Of a DNA stretch of 64,000 nt, positions 7,824 to 15,608 are shown piece after piece (within the stretch, counting starts at the first letter, position 1; every line of letters starts with the position of its first letter). A program made the position numbers and the translations under genes. A model generated the notes under the pieces. It worked only from the letters and a program-made list of their open reading frames with translations. It had not been told where the DNA came from and did no database searches. The DNA comes from Faecalibacter macacae. GTDB lineage: Bacteria > Bacteroidota > Bacteroidia > Flavobacteriales > Weeksellaceae. The DNA is taken from positions 16,542 through 80,541 of the forward strand of contig NZ_RDOJ01000013.1 in assembly GCF_003687725.1 (NCBI RefSeq). The letters run 5' to 3'.

Positions 7824-8029
7824 AAGATGATCCGCAATGGATGCAAAAAGTCTCCGCAATTATTCGTGTAGAATTAGGAATTAATCCTGATACATTATCG
7901 GATGAAGAGTGGGCAAAATATTTCAATGAGTGGGTTTACACTCAACAAATCAAATCAAAATTAGAAGCTGAGGTGATGGAAACCGCAGTTTTAAAAGCAT
8001 TAGCAAAAGCCTTCGGTAAAAATGAGTAA
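7787..8029 (+). CDS. Tail assembly chaperone, frameshift extension (GT-like)
   Basis: This frame continues the 0-frame gene after a -1 shift at 7781-7787 and adds 80 residues (beginning ALTSSVLNPKDEEDDPQWMQ), for a full product of about 180 residues. It contains a helical segment, ELGINPDTLSDEEWAKYFNEW, as in T extensions that recruit the tape measure. An internal ATG at 7841 would give only 62 residues and has no convincing ribosome site. It overlaps the tape measure start by 8 bp. Confidence 0.75.
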   Translation, partial: ALTSSVLNPKDEEDDPQWMQKVSAIIRVELGINPDTLSDEEWAKYFNEWVYTQQIKSKLEAEVMETAVLKALAKAFGKNE

Positions 8030-10235
8030 TACATCAACAAAATGGATAATCGAATTAATTGACAAAATTACGTCGCCTGCTAAGAAGGTGACGGAATCGG
8101 TTGATGAAATTACTCAGGCAGTTGAGGAAGTAACAGAGGCGGTGCATTTTAACGAAAAAGAAACCAAAGAAGCCTTAGTTAATTCCAAGAAGTATTACGA
8201 TGAGTTAGCTAATAAAGTAAAGGAAGCCGAAAAAGAAGTTGCTGAATTAGGTCGTGAAGCTAAGAAAGCTGCGCCAGGTGAAGCAGGCGAAAAAATAAAG
8301 CAAGAATTTGAACAAGCTAAGCAAAAGGTAGAGCGTTTGCGTGAAGCCTTGCAAGGTGCCGAAGATGATATTGAACATTTAACGGAACGTTCGAAGCAAT
8401 TTGCAGAATCACAAGAGAATTGGTCAACTGTTTCAACAGGTATTAATCAGACGATTGATATGATTGATCGTTTGTCAAACTCGCTTCAATTTTCAAATGA
8501 TATCGTTTCGCTTCGTGCTGAAATTCAACGATTGACAGATGCATCGGGAAAAGAACTTGATGCGTTAACTTCTAAGGCTTATAAATATGGGAAGATTTTC
8601 CAAGAAGAACCTTACAAGATAGCGCAGTCAGTTAATGCGATGACCAAAGCGAATGGAGGTTCTTATGAAGAGAACTTCGCTTTGATTGAAAAAGGATTTG
8701 AAAAAGGAGCTGATGCAAATAAGGATATGTTGGATCAGTTGCGCGAATATCCAAGTTTCTTTCACGAGTTAGGTTTATCCAATGCTGAAGCTATTGCGGT
8801 AATGGCAAAAGCTGGAAAGTCTGGAATATTTTCTGACAAAGCAATGGACTCTTTAAAAGAGGCTCAAATGTCGGTTACTGAAATGACGAAAGCGCAGATT
8901 GACGCAATCAATGCAGTTAATTTAAAAGTTTCAGATTTCGAAGGTAAAAGTGCGTTTGATGCAATTCGTATGGTTTCAGATGCAATGAAAGGTTCATCGG
9001 CGCAAGCGAAGCAACAAGTTTTAGCCGATATTTTCAAAGGTGCAGGTGAAGACGCTTCACGTGCATGGGTTGAAGGTTATGCATCAATTGATTTAGATCT
9101 TGACAAAATTAAATCAGTTGAAACTGCCAACAAAGGATTAAAATCTTTCATAGCTGATGTGCAAATGTCTATTGCAAATGTGATAGGTGGTGCTGGCGAA
9201 TATGTGCAAGTTATTGGTCAAGTTGGACAAGGTGCTTTAGGTTTAGTTGGAGTTTACAACACGTTAAACGGAATTTTAGCAGCTAATCGTGCGGCAATGG
9301 CGTTAACTGCTGTAAGTACAACAGGTGTTGCAGCAGCACAAGGCGCGGCAACCGTTTCGGCTTTTTCATTATCAGGTGCCATTAGAGCAATTGGTGTATC
9401 AATCATGAGTATTCCAGTAATCGGTTGGATTTTGGCATTAGTTGCAGCACTTACTGCATTATTTGCTTACTTCTGGAATACTTCCGAAGAGTTCCGTGGA
9501 TTCTTTTACGGTGTTTGGGAAGTGATCAAATTAGTCTTCACAAAAATTGTTGCCTTCATTCGTCCAATCCTTCAATTTATTTGGGTAATCATCAAAACGG
9601 TAGTTTCTAATATTTGGAATTTCTGGTCGATGACTTTCGGTTATATCTATGATAAAGTGGTCCAAGTGTTTACTGGTGTTTACAATGTAATATCAACTAT
9701 CATTACATCGGTGTATAACTTTATTAAAGGGGCTTTAAACAGTATTTTAAACATCTTTAAAAATATTTTCGGAGGTCTTTACAATTGGATTGCACAGATT
9801 TTCGATGCGATTTACAACCGAATAAAAGTAGTCTTGGATAAGATTACTGGAGCTGTTAAAATCGTAAAATTGTTATGGAATGATTTCAAAGGTGAAGCTA
9901 GTGATGCGTATGCGAAAGGGCAAGCGAAAGCGAAAGATTCTAAAAAAGAATCAAGTACGACACCATCTATCAACGACTTTACAACAGGCAAAACGCCAAC
10001 TTTATCTTACTACAATGACGGTAGTGAAGATCCAAAATCTAAAAAGAAAGGTAATAAAGCTGGCGACAAGGAAGGAAATATGAGTATTTCTGGAAGTAAA
10101 GGTTCTACATCTATCACGATGACGATTAACAACTACTTTAATTCGAAAGGAAATACGGATGTAAGATATTTAGCTGAAGCAGTTGCTTCAAAAATTGGCG
10201 ATCGTTTAGAAGATGCCGTAATATCAATAGGATAA
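8022..10235 (+). CDS. Tail tape measure protein
   Basis: A 737-residue protein, the largest in the phage block. Residues about 20-140 are coiled coil (VKEAEKEVAELGREAKK, VERLREALQGAEDDIEHL). The middle has the phage tape-measure core (KSAFDAIRMVSDAMKGSS, QQVLADIFKGAGEDASRAW), and hydrophobic membrane-like segments lie at about 455-487 and 500-600. A lysine-rich low-complexity tail precedes the C-terminus. It sets tail length and is later injected into the membrane. It overlaps the upstream frame and its stop overlaps the next start (TAATG). Confidence 0.9.
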   Translation: MSNTSTKWIIELIDKITSPAKKVTESVDEITQAVEEVTEAVHFNEKETKEALVNSKKYYDELANKVKEAEKEVAELGREAKKAAPGEAGEKIKQEFEQAKQKVERLREALQGAEDDIEHLTERSKQFAESQENWSTVSTGINQTIDMIDRLSNSLQFSNDIVSLRAEIQRLTDASGKELDALTSKAYKYGKIFQEEPYKIAQSVNAMTKANGGSYEENFALIEKGFEKGADANKDMLDQLREYPSFFHELGLSNAEAIAVMAKAGKSGIFSDKAMDSLKEAQMSVTEMTKAQIDAINAVNLKVSDFEGKSAFDAIRMVSDAMKGSSAQAKQQVLADIFKGAGEDASRAWVEGYASIDLDLDKIKSVETANKGLKSFIADVQMSIANVIGGAGEYVQVIGQVGQGALGLVGVYNTLNGILAANRAAMALTAVSTTGVAAAQGAATVSAFSLSGAIRAIGVSIMSIPVIGWILALVAALTALFAYFWNTSEEFRGFFYGVWEVIKLVFTKIVAFIRPILQFIWVIIKTVVSNIWNFWSMTFGYIYDKVVQVFTGVYNVISTIITSVYNFIKGALNSILNIFKNIFGGLYNWIAQIFDAIYNRIKVVLDKITGAVKIVKLLWNDFKGEASDAYAKGQAKAKDSKKESSTTPSINDFTTGKTPTLSYYNDGSEDPKSKKKGNKAGDKEGNMSISGSKGSTSITMTINNYFNSKGNTDVRYLAEAVASKIGDRLEDAVISIG

Positions 10236-10858
10236 TGAGTTACAAGTTACCATCAATATTTAGAACTGCATTCGGAATCAACGCACCAATCTATGTGGCA
10301 GATGTGTATTCTAATCAGCAATCGCCTGCATTAAATTATTCAGATGTAAAGTTTGTTGATGATCAGCAATCACGCGAGTTAAGTTGGTTGGGAACTCCAA
10401 TTATGTTTCCTATCAAAATTCACGGAGGTTCTTATCAATTTTATAATCCGAAAGGTGAATTGATTTCTGAAACAATAGCAGATTTTCAAATGCCAGCGTC
10501 TTCGTTGGTCGATTTTTCGAGAGCAAAAAATATTACGCGTACTGATGTTCTTGGGAACAATGGAACCGTAAAAGAAATATATGGATTTGACGATTGGTCA
10601 ATCCGAATTCGTGGCCTGTGTTTAAACGAACCAGGAGTGCGAACTGCTGAGGAGCAAAAACAAGCCTTGTTACGAATTGAACAAATTGCAGGTGCAGTGG
10701 ATGTGTTGGGAAGTTTATTTACAGAGAAAAATATTCATGCAATAACAATCGAATCAATCGATTTTCAGCAAGTGCAAGGAAAGCCAGATGTGATACCGTT
10801 CGAAATCCGAGCAATTTCAGACGAGCCTTTATTACTAACCTTAGATGAGTTTGAATAA
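10235..10858 (+). CDS. Tail protein next to tape measure (probable DUF6046 type)
   Basis: A 207-residue mainly beta protein coupled by TAATG overlaps to the tape measure before it and the hub gene after it. Notable segments are QQSRELSWLGTPIMFPIKI, YGFDDWSIRIRGLCL and DVIPFEIRAISDEPLLL. By order it corresponds to the tail-tip or hub adaptor that links tube and baseplate in Mu-like phages. I associate it with DUF6046 of Bacteroidota phages, with moderate trust. Confidence 0.55.
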   Translation: MSYKLPSIFRTAFGINAPIYVADVYSNQQSPALNYSDVKFVDDQQSRELSWLGTPIMFPIKIHGGSYQFYNPKGELISETIADFQMPASSLVDFSRAKNITRTDVLGNNGTVKEIYGFDDWSIRIRGLCLNEPGVRTAEEQKQALLRIEQIAGAVDVLGSLFTEKNIHAITIESIDFQQVQGKPDVIPFEIRAISDEPLLLTLDEFE

Positions 10859-11841
10859 TGACGTTGGCAATGTGTGCGCGAATTACGTTTTCGCGAGAAG
10901 GAAGAAAAGATATTGTTATTCTGAAACCTTCGGAAGTTGAGATCGAGACAAGTTGGAAAATCTTAACCGATACCGCAATTATTCGATTGCCACGTAACGT
11001 GAAGTACTTTGATAAGTTCAAGGTGCGAGAAGTGTTTAAACGTGGTGACGGAGTTAAGATTGAGTTAGGTTATGATGGTGTTTTAACAACTGAGTTTACT
11101 GGTTACATTACCGAAGTTTCAGCTTCAATTCCGATTGAAATCAAATGCCAAGATGAGATGTTTAAGGTGAAACAAATCCCTGTTAATTTTTCGGCAAAAT
11201 CAATTCAGTTAGGAAAGTTGTTGAAGCAAATTATACCAGGATATCAAATCGATGCAATGGTAGGTTTGGAACTTGGAACCGTACGCTTTTCAAAGACAAC
11301 CGTTGGTGAAGTGTTAGATAAGTTGAATTCAGAATTAAAGATTTATACCTATATCGAACCTAATACCAAAACTATAGTATCAGGCAAAATATACGCAGAT
11401 AATTCAGATCAAAATATTGTCAATTTCAATTTAGAACGCAATGCGGTTAGTAACGATTTACAATATCGCAATCGTGAGGATATCACGGTTAAAGTAAATG
11501 GAAGTTGTATTTCTAAAGGTGTAAAAATCGAATACAGTTATGGAGATAACAATGCGGATAAAAATATTGAATGGCAATTTAGTGTTCGTACTAAACCTGA
11601 ATTAGAAATACAAGTAAAACGATTTTACGAAGCAAATAAACGTGATGGTTTTGATGGATCATTTACCGCTTTCGGAATTCCGAGAGTTCAACATGGTTGG
11701 AAGGTGAATTTAAAATCATACATCTACCCAGATCGTGACGGAATTTATTACGTAGAATCTGTGACCAAAACATTTAAGAAGGCTGAATATCGTCAGCAAA
11801 TCAAATTAGGCAATCGCTATGGACAGAACGCAACACGATAG
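10858..11841 (+). CDS. Baseplate hub protein (late control gene D / gp27-like)
   Basis: A 327-residue hub subunit. Recognisable elements are VKIELGYDGVLTTEFTGYITEV, the short motif IEIKCQDEMFKVKQIPV, a middle domain with KTTVGEVLDKLNSELKIYTYIEP, and a C-terminal FGIPRVQHGWKVNLKS followed by DGIYYVESVTKTFKKAEYRQQIKLG, as in GpD/gp27 proteins. It forms the ring from which the spike projects. Its start uses the TAATG overlap with the gene before, and the spike gene starts inside its last 23 bp. Confidence 0.75.
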   Translation: MTLAMCARITFSREGRKDIVILKPSEVEIETSWKILTDTAIIRLPRNVKYFDKFKVREVFKRGDGVKIELGYDGVLTTEFTGYITEVSASIPIEIKCQDEMFKVKQIPVNFSAKSIQLGKLLKQIIPGYQIDAMVGLELGTVRFSKTTVGEVLDKLNSELKIYTYIEPNTKTIVSGKIYADNSDQNIVNFNLERNAVSNDLQYRNREDITVKVNGSCISKGVKIEYSYGDNNADKNIEWQFSVRTKPELEIQVKRFYEANKRDGFDGSFTAFGIPRVQHGWKVNLKSYIYPDRDGIYYVESVTKTFKKAEYRQQIKLGNRYGQNATR

Positions 11842-12313
11842 ACTTTATAATTTGCTGAAAGAGCAATCGAAAAAGCAAATTCCCATTCAGACCGCTTGGG
11901 GAATCGTGAAGCAAGTGAACTGGGAAGAAAAGACTGCAACGGTTGTCGGTGTGGTAGATGGTTTGGAATACTACGATGTCGCGTTGGGAATTGGTCATAA
12001 AATTTTAAAACCAAAACTTAATACGAAATGTATTATTGGTGCAATTGGTAATCAAGAAGTAGATGCTTTTATGATGGATTGCGATGAGGTTGACGAAATC
12101 ATTTTCACGGCTGATGATGCCGAAATTAAAGTGACAAAAGACGGATTAATCCTTCAACACGAAAATGAATCTTTAAAAGAAATTTTAAAGGAATTGTTGG
12201 AGGAATTGAATGGAGCAATTATTAAGACACCTTCGGGGCCAGGTAAGTTTGCTGAGACAAGTAAGTTGAAGTTTACCAACTTAAAAGACAAAGTTTTAAA
12301 ACTGTTTAAATAG
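11819..12313 (+). CDS. Baseplate spike/assembly protein (gpV/gp45-like)
   Basis: A 164-residue protein directly after the hub. Residues 20-110 look like an OB-fold (QTAWGIVKQVNWEEKTATVVGVVDGLEYYDVALGIG, then NTKCIIGAIGNQEVDAFMM), and the next part is a short beta repeat (DDAEIKVTKDGLILQHENES), as in membrane-piercing spikes. The C-terminus is a basic helix instead of a metal-binding tip; no HxH motif is seen. It overlaps the hub gene by 23 bp in another frame. Confidence 0.6.
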   Translation: MDRTQHDRLYNLLKEQSKKQIPIQTAWGIVKQVNWEEKTATVVGVVDGLEYYDVALGIGHKILKPKLNTKCIIGAIGNQEVDAFMMDCDEVDEIIFTADDAEIKVTKDGLILQHENESLKEILKELLEELNGAIIKTPSGPGKFAETSKLKFTNLKDKVLKLFK

Positions 12314-12320
12314 TGTTTAA

Positions 12321-12527
12321 ATGCCATTAAATCAAGCACAATTAATTACACGAATCATTGCCATTCAAGACGAAATGGTGCAAGCTGAGGATTACGAGGC
12401 AACAAAAGAAATTTATGCTGCACGATTAACTGCTGCATTTTATGAATTTCTGATGAGTGGCACTTTAGTGATAACAGGTACGTCGTCGGCAGGGCCAATT
12501 ACAGGAACAGCAACATTTGAAGGATAA
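12321..12527 (+). CDS. Small phage protein of unknown function
   Basis: A 68-residue protein between the spike and the gp25-like gene; its stop overlaps the next ATG (TAATGG). The first 45 residues are helical and the tail is small-residue rich (GTLVITGTSSAGPITGTATFEG), as expected for a surface-exposed beta strand. I do not recognise it. A structural role in the baseplate is inferred from position only. Confidence 0.5.
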   Translation: MPLNQAQLITRIIAIQDEMVQAEDYEATKEIYAARLTAAFYEFLMSGTLVITGTSSAGPITGTATFEG

Positions 12528-12805
12528 TGGAAGATATAGTATTAGACAATAACGATGATTTGACTTTTTTAAGTGGCGACTTTCAATTGGGTGAAAGTAC
12601 ACTTCAAGAAGTAGGTATCATCTTACGATTGACACAAGGAAATTTAAAAGAGTTTCCAACGCTAGGTCCTAATCTCTTCCAGTTACTCAATAGTAATGCA
12701 TCGCAAGAAGAGGTCACACAACGAGTAATGATACACCTCGCAAAGGACAACAAAAACTATAATGAAATGAAGAGCCTTATAGAAATAAACATGAAGAAAT
12801 TATGA
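12527..12805 (+). CDS. Baseplate wedge protein, GPW/gp25 family
   Basis: A 92-residue protein with the gp25 pattern: DLTFLSGDFQLGESTLQEVGIILRLTQGNLKEFPTLGPNL, where the hydrophobic-polar spacing and the FPTLG turn fit this family. gp25 proteins start the baseplate wedge and sheath assembly. It is shorter than T4 gp25 but close to other phage members. It overlaps the previous gene by one base and the next by four, in the baseplate operon. Confidence 0.65.
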   Translation: MEDIVLDNNDDLTFLSGDFQLGESTLQEVGIILRLTQGNLKEFPTLGPNLFQLLNSNASQEEVTQRVMIHLAKDNKNYNEMKSLIEINMKKL

Positions 12806-13146
12806 AAGAATTTTTTGCGCCTTATATATCAGAATTATTAACAGGTGTTGTAGCTGCGATTATCGCTTGGGTGTCTAAATCCAAAGTAACAAGAAAAGTT
12901 GAGGACGCTGAGTTAACAAAACATATTCAGGCGATTTATAAGGATATGATTGCTGATACTGATCGTTTAATTGACCAGAATACAAAGGAAATATCTGAAT
13001 TGAAATTAAAATTAGTAGAAAAAGATTTGTATTGGGAGAAAAAAATCCAAGAAGTAGAATCGAAGTGGTCAAATAAATACAATGGTTTACAGCGTGAAAA
13101 TAATACGTTGAAAAAGCGAATTTCTGAATTAGAAAAACATCCATAA
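12802..13146 (+). CDS. Membrane-anchored coiled-coil phage protein
   Basis: A 114-residue protein with one N-terminal hydrophobic segment (about residues 7-26, ELLTGVVAAIIAWVS) and then an almost continuous charged coiled coil (about 30-112, with IQEVESKWSNKYNGLQREN). The topology resembles small phage membrane proteins such as spanin-like or holin-accessory proteins, but its place between the gp25-like and LysM genes is unusual for lysis. It overlaps both neighbours by 1-4 bp. Function unknown. Confidence 0.6.
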   Translation: MKEFFAPYISELLTGVVAAIIAWVSKSKVTRKVEDAELTKHIQAIYKDMIADTDRLIDQNTKEISELKLKLVEKDLYWEKKIQEVESKWSNKYNGLQRENNTLKKRISELEKHP

Positions 13147-13454
13147 TGACAATAACAATCCTACATAATCAAAGTCTTTTAGACATCTCTATTCGTCTAT
13201 TTGGGACTGCCATTGGTGTTCTACCATTGGCTATTGAAAATAACATTTCAATGACAGATGATTTGGAGGTTGGAAAGGTTTTAAAAGTTCCTGAAGGTTC
13301 TGATTTTGGACAAAAGTTGGTGGCCGATTATTTCCAAAATAGAAATATCAATCCAGCAACTGCAATTGATAAAATTCGACTTACAGAAGAGTTTGTAGAT
13401 AGCAATGGAGGAATTGAATATTGGGGAATTGAAATCGATTTTGAAGTAAAGTAA
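13146..13454 (+). CDS. LysM-like tail protein
   Basis: A 102-residue protein whose first half is a LysM-type fold: HNQSLLDISIRLFGTAIGVLPLAIENNIS followed by the LEVGKVLKVP motif. In P2/Mu-like phages a similar tail protein X sits beside the hub and helps the tail hold or pierce peptidoglycan. The second half (residues 55-102) is not recognised. It begins on the overlap with the previous stop and ends one base before the baseplate J-like gene. Confidence 0.6.
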   Translation: MTITILHNQSLLDISIRLFGTAIGVLPLAIENNISMTDDLEVGKVLKVPEGSDFGQKLVADYFQNRNINPATAIDKIRLTEEFVDSNGGIEYWGIEIDFEVK

Positions 13455-13455
13455 T

Positions 13456-14298
13456 ATGAGCGTAGAACAATATCAAAATACAATGATAGCAGCGAAAGAA
13501 AGAAATGCTGCATTAAGTGGATTAACTTCTACTTCTAAAACTTCTATTTGGCGTTTAATGTTCTATTGCGTGGCATTTGCTATCGAGCAATTGGCGCAAT
13601 TATTCTCCCAACATCGTAAGGAAATCGATGAGAAAATTGCAAAACAGAAAACACATCGTTTGGCTTGGATTCAGCAAATGTATTTGAATTTTCAGTATGG
13701 TTTTGATTTGATACCTGAAACGGATCAGTTCGATAACTCAGATGCAACTGAGGATCAAATTTCTGAATCGAAAATAATAAAATATTGTGCCGTAAACGAA
13801 TCCGATACACAGCGAGAAGTTATCATTAAGATAGCTACAGAAGTTGATGAGGAATTATCTCCATTACCTCAAGAAGTGATGGAAACAATTGATCGTTATA
13901 CCTCAGAGATTAAAGGTACTGGTGTACCGTATCGAATTATCAATTATGTGCCTGATTTATTACGTTTAAAAATTCGAGTATTCCGAGATCCATTATTGAT
14001 TGATGAGCAAGGAAGGCATAGACGAAATGCCAACTTTCCTGTAGAAGATGCTTTGAAAGAATTTATGAAAGAATTGCCTTTTGATGGAGCTCTACAAATT
14101 CAAGACTTATCTAATAAGTTAGAAAGTGTTACAGGTGTTGAGTTGGTATCGGTTGATTTGGTTCAATCATGCTGGGTAAATCCTGCTACTTCAGGCTATG
14201 GCGATTGGCGTTCAGTTGATGTGAGAAAAGTGCCTGAGAGTGGCTATTTCAAGATTGAGAACTTTAACGGAATTACTTATGAAGTATTACAATCTTAA
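13456..14298 (+). CDS. Baseplate J-like protein
   Basis: A 280-residue protein in the position of gpJ. The middle and C-terminus have the usual features: EVIIKIATEVDEELSPLPQEVMETIDRYTSEIKGTGVPYRIINYVPDLLRLKIRVFRDP, then an LKEFMKELPFDGALQIQDLSNKLESVTGVELV segment (parts given below 20 residues when read singly: GTGVPYRI, DLLRLKIRVF, VTGVELVSV). It forms the wedges of the baseplate. The next gene begins inside its last 20 bp. Confidence 0.6.
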   Translation: MSVEQYQNTMIAAKERNAALSGLTSTSKTSIWRLMFYCVAFAIEQLAQLFSQHRKEIDEKIAKQKTHRLAWIQQMYLNFQYGFDLIPETDQFDNSDATEDQISESKIIKYCAVNESDTQREVIIKIATEVDEELSPLPQEVMETIDRYTSEIKGTGVPYRIINYVPDLLRLKIRVFRDPLLIDEQGRHRRNANFPVEDALKEFMKELPFDGALQIQDLSNKLESVTGVELVSVDLVQSCWVNPATSGYGDWRSVDVRKVPESGYFKIENFNGITYEVLQS

Positions 14299-14776
14299 TT
14301 TCAATAAGCTTGTTCAGTTGCTTTTGCCGACGTTTCTACGCAAATCAAAAATCATAGCTTTTCTACAATCAGCAATTGCTCCAGTTGTACATATTCATGA
14401 TGAATTTAATCAACTCCGATTAGATGATCATTATAAGTTAGATCATACTTGGCAAAAGTGCTACATGGAAGCGGCTTTGAATGATATGTTTGATTTGGAT
14501 GAGCGTAAAATCAGAATTATTGAAGGAGATCGATATGAGCGTAATTACATCTATACGCACGCAGAACAAAAGCCTAAGTATTTAGGGACTTTATTTCTTA
14601 GACGAGCTGAGGATTACTCCGATACAGGTTATGACTTTACAGTCGATATGGCTAATGTAACGGCAAATCAATACGATGTGGTGGCATTGGTCAATTTTTA
14701 CAAGTTAGAAGGCACACGTTTCAATATTATCAATCTTAGAATAATTCAAAAGTTAACATTAACAGATACATTATGA
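14279..14776 (+). CDS. Baseplate/tail protein, probable gpI-like position
   Basis: A 165-residue protein when started at ATG 14279, which overlaps the J-like gene by 20 bp. An upstream in-frame ATG at 14240 would add 13 residues and a longer overlap. It starts MKYYNLNFNKLVQLLLPTFLRK, and the middle has WQKCYMEAALNDMFDLDERKIR. The order J, this gene, then fibre corresponds to gpI of P2/Mu, which links wedge and fibre. Sequence similarity is not evident to me, so the role is inferred from order. Confidence 0.5.
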   Translation: MKYYNLNFNKLVQLLLPTFLRKSKIIAFLQSAIAPVVHIHDEFNQLRLDDHYKLDHTWQKCYMEAALNDMFDLDERKIRIIEGDRYERNYIYTHAEQKPKYLGTLFLRRAEDYSDTGYDFTVDMANVTANQYDVVALVNFYKLEGTRFNIINLRIIQKLTLTDTL

Positions 14777-15606
14777 ATCATATAGATATACAACAGGCAG
14801 GAGGTTTCCCGATGGAAACTAATACGTTGGATGCAATGCAAAAATCGTATGAAGTCTTCAATGTTTTTGGTGGTACAATTGCATCGTTAGCAATTGTTTC
14901 TGGTTGCGTAATTACAGGTAATCAAGTATCAAATGGCTATGTCAACATTGATAATATTTTATACGAATTTCGAGGAGGACAAGCTTCTCAATATGTGATT
15001 ATTCAGCAAGAAGAGGAGTCAAGAAATTTTGAAAGTGGTGAAACTAAAATAGTTTATATCAAACGATGGGCAACATTCGGAGAATCTTCTAGTCCTGAAA
15101 ATAATTATCCTTGGGCAGATTTTCATCGTTCAATAACCAATAAAGAGTTGTCTAAACGTGCAAATCATGTAGGTTTTATTCAAGATTATTACGGTCCATT
15201 GGATAATATTCCAACAGGTTGGTTTTTGTGCGATGGATCAAACGGAACACCTGATTTAAGAGGCCGTTTTGTGGTTGGATATAAAGGGAATGATGCTGAT
15301 TACAACGAGCTTGGAAAAGTTGGTGGAGCAAAAGAAGTTGCTTTAACGGCTAATCAGAACGGAAGGCATACGCATGGTGGTTCAGTATCAATTCCAGATC
15401 ATACACACACGTATCTCAAAGCAATTAAGGCTCGCGGTTATCGTACTCAGGCCGATGATAATCCTTTTGGAAACCACGAGTCTGCACAAACATCTTCAGC
15501 AGGTGGTGGGACGTTTACCGTATCAGTTGGCGAGTCGGGCGCCGGTGAAGCGCACGAGAATAGACCACCATATTATGTGCTAGCAAAAATAATGTATAAA
15601 GGATAG
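14773..15606 (+). CDS. Tail fibre protein with tail-collar domain
   Basis: A 277-residue protein. The C-terminal half has the phage tail collar signature: IPTGWFLCDGSNGTPDLRGRFVVG at about residues 150-175, then GGAKEVALTANQNGRHTHGG and the closing ENRPPYYVLAKIMYKG. Histidine pairs (HTH at 197-200, DHTHTY) often bind metal in fibre trimers. The N-terminal half would attach to the baseplate. It overlaps the previous gene by 4 bp and is followed at 3 bp by a second fibre gene. Confidence 0.8.
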   Translation: MNHIDIQQAGGFPMETNTLDAMQKSYEVFNVFGGTIASLAIVSGCVITGNQVSNGYVNIDNILYEFRGGQASQYVIIQQEEESRNFESGETKIVYIKRWATFGESSSPENNYPWADFHRSITNKELSKRANHVGFIQDYYGPLDNIPTGWFLCDGSNGTPDLRGRFVVGYKGNDADYNELGKVGGAKEVALTANQNGRHTHGGSVSIPDHTHTYLKAIKARGYRTQADDNPFGNHESAQTSSAGGGTFTVSVGESGAGEAHENRPPYYVLAKIMYKG

Positions 15607-15608
15607 TT

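Noticed and set aside
9425..9610. Small frame inside the tape measure gene
   Set aside because: Its residues are only the shifted reading of the hydrophobic tape measure region; no start site or overlap logic supports it.
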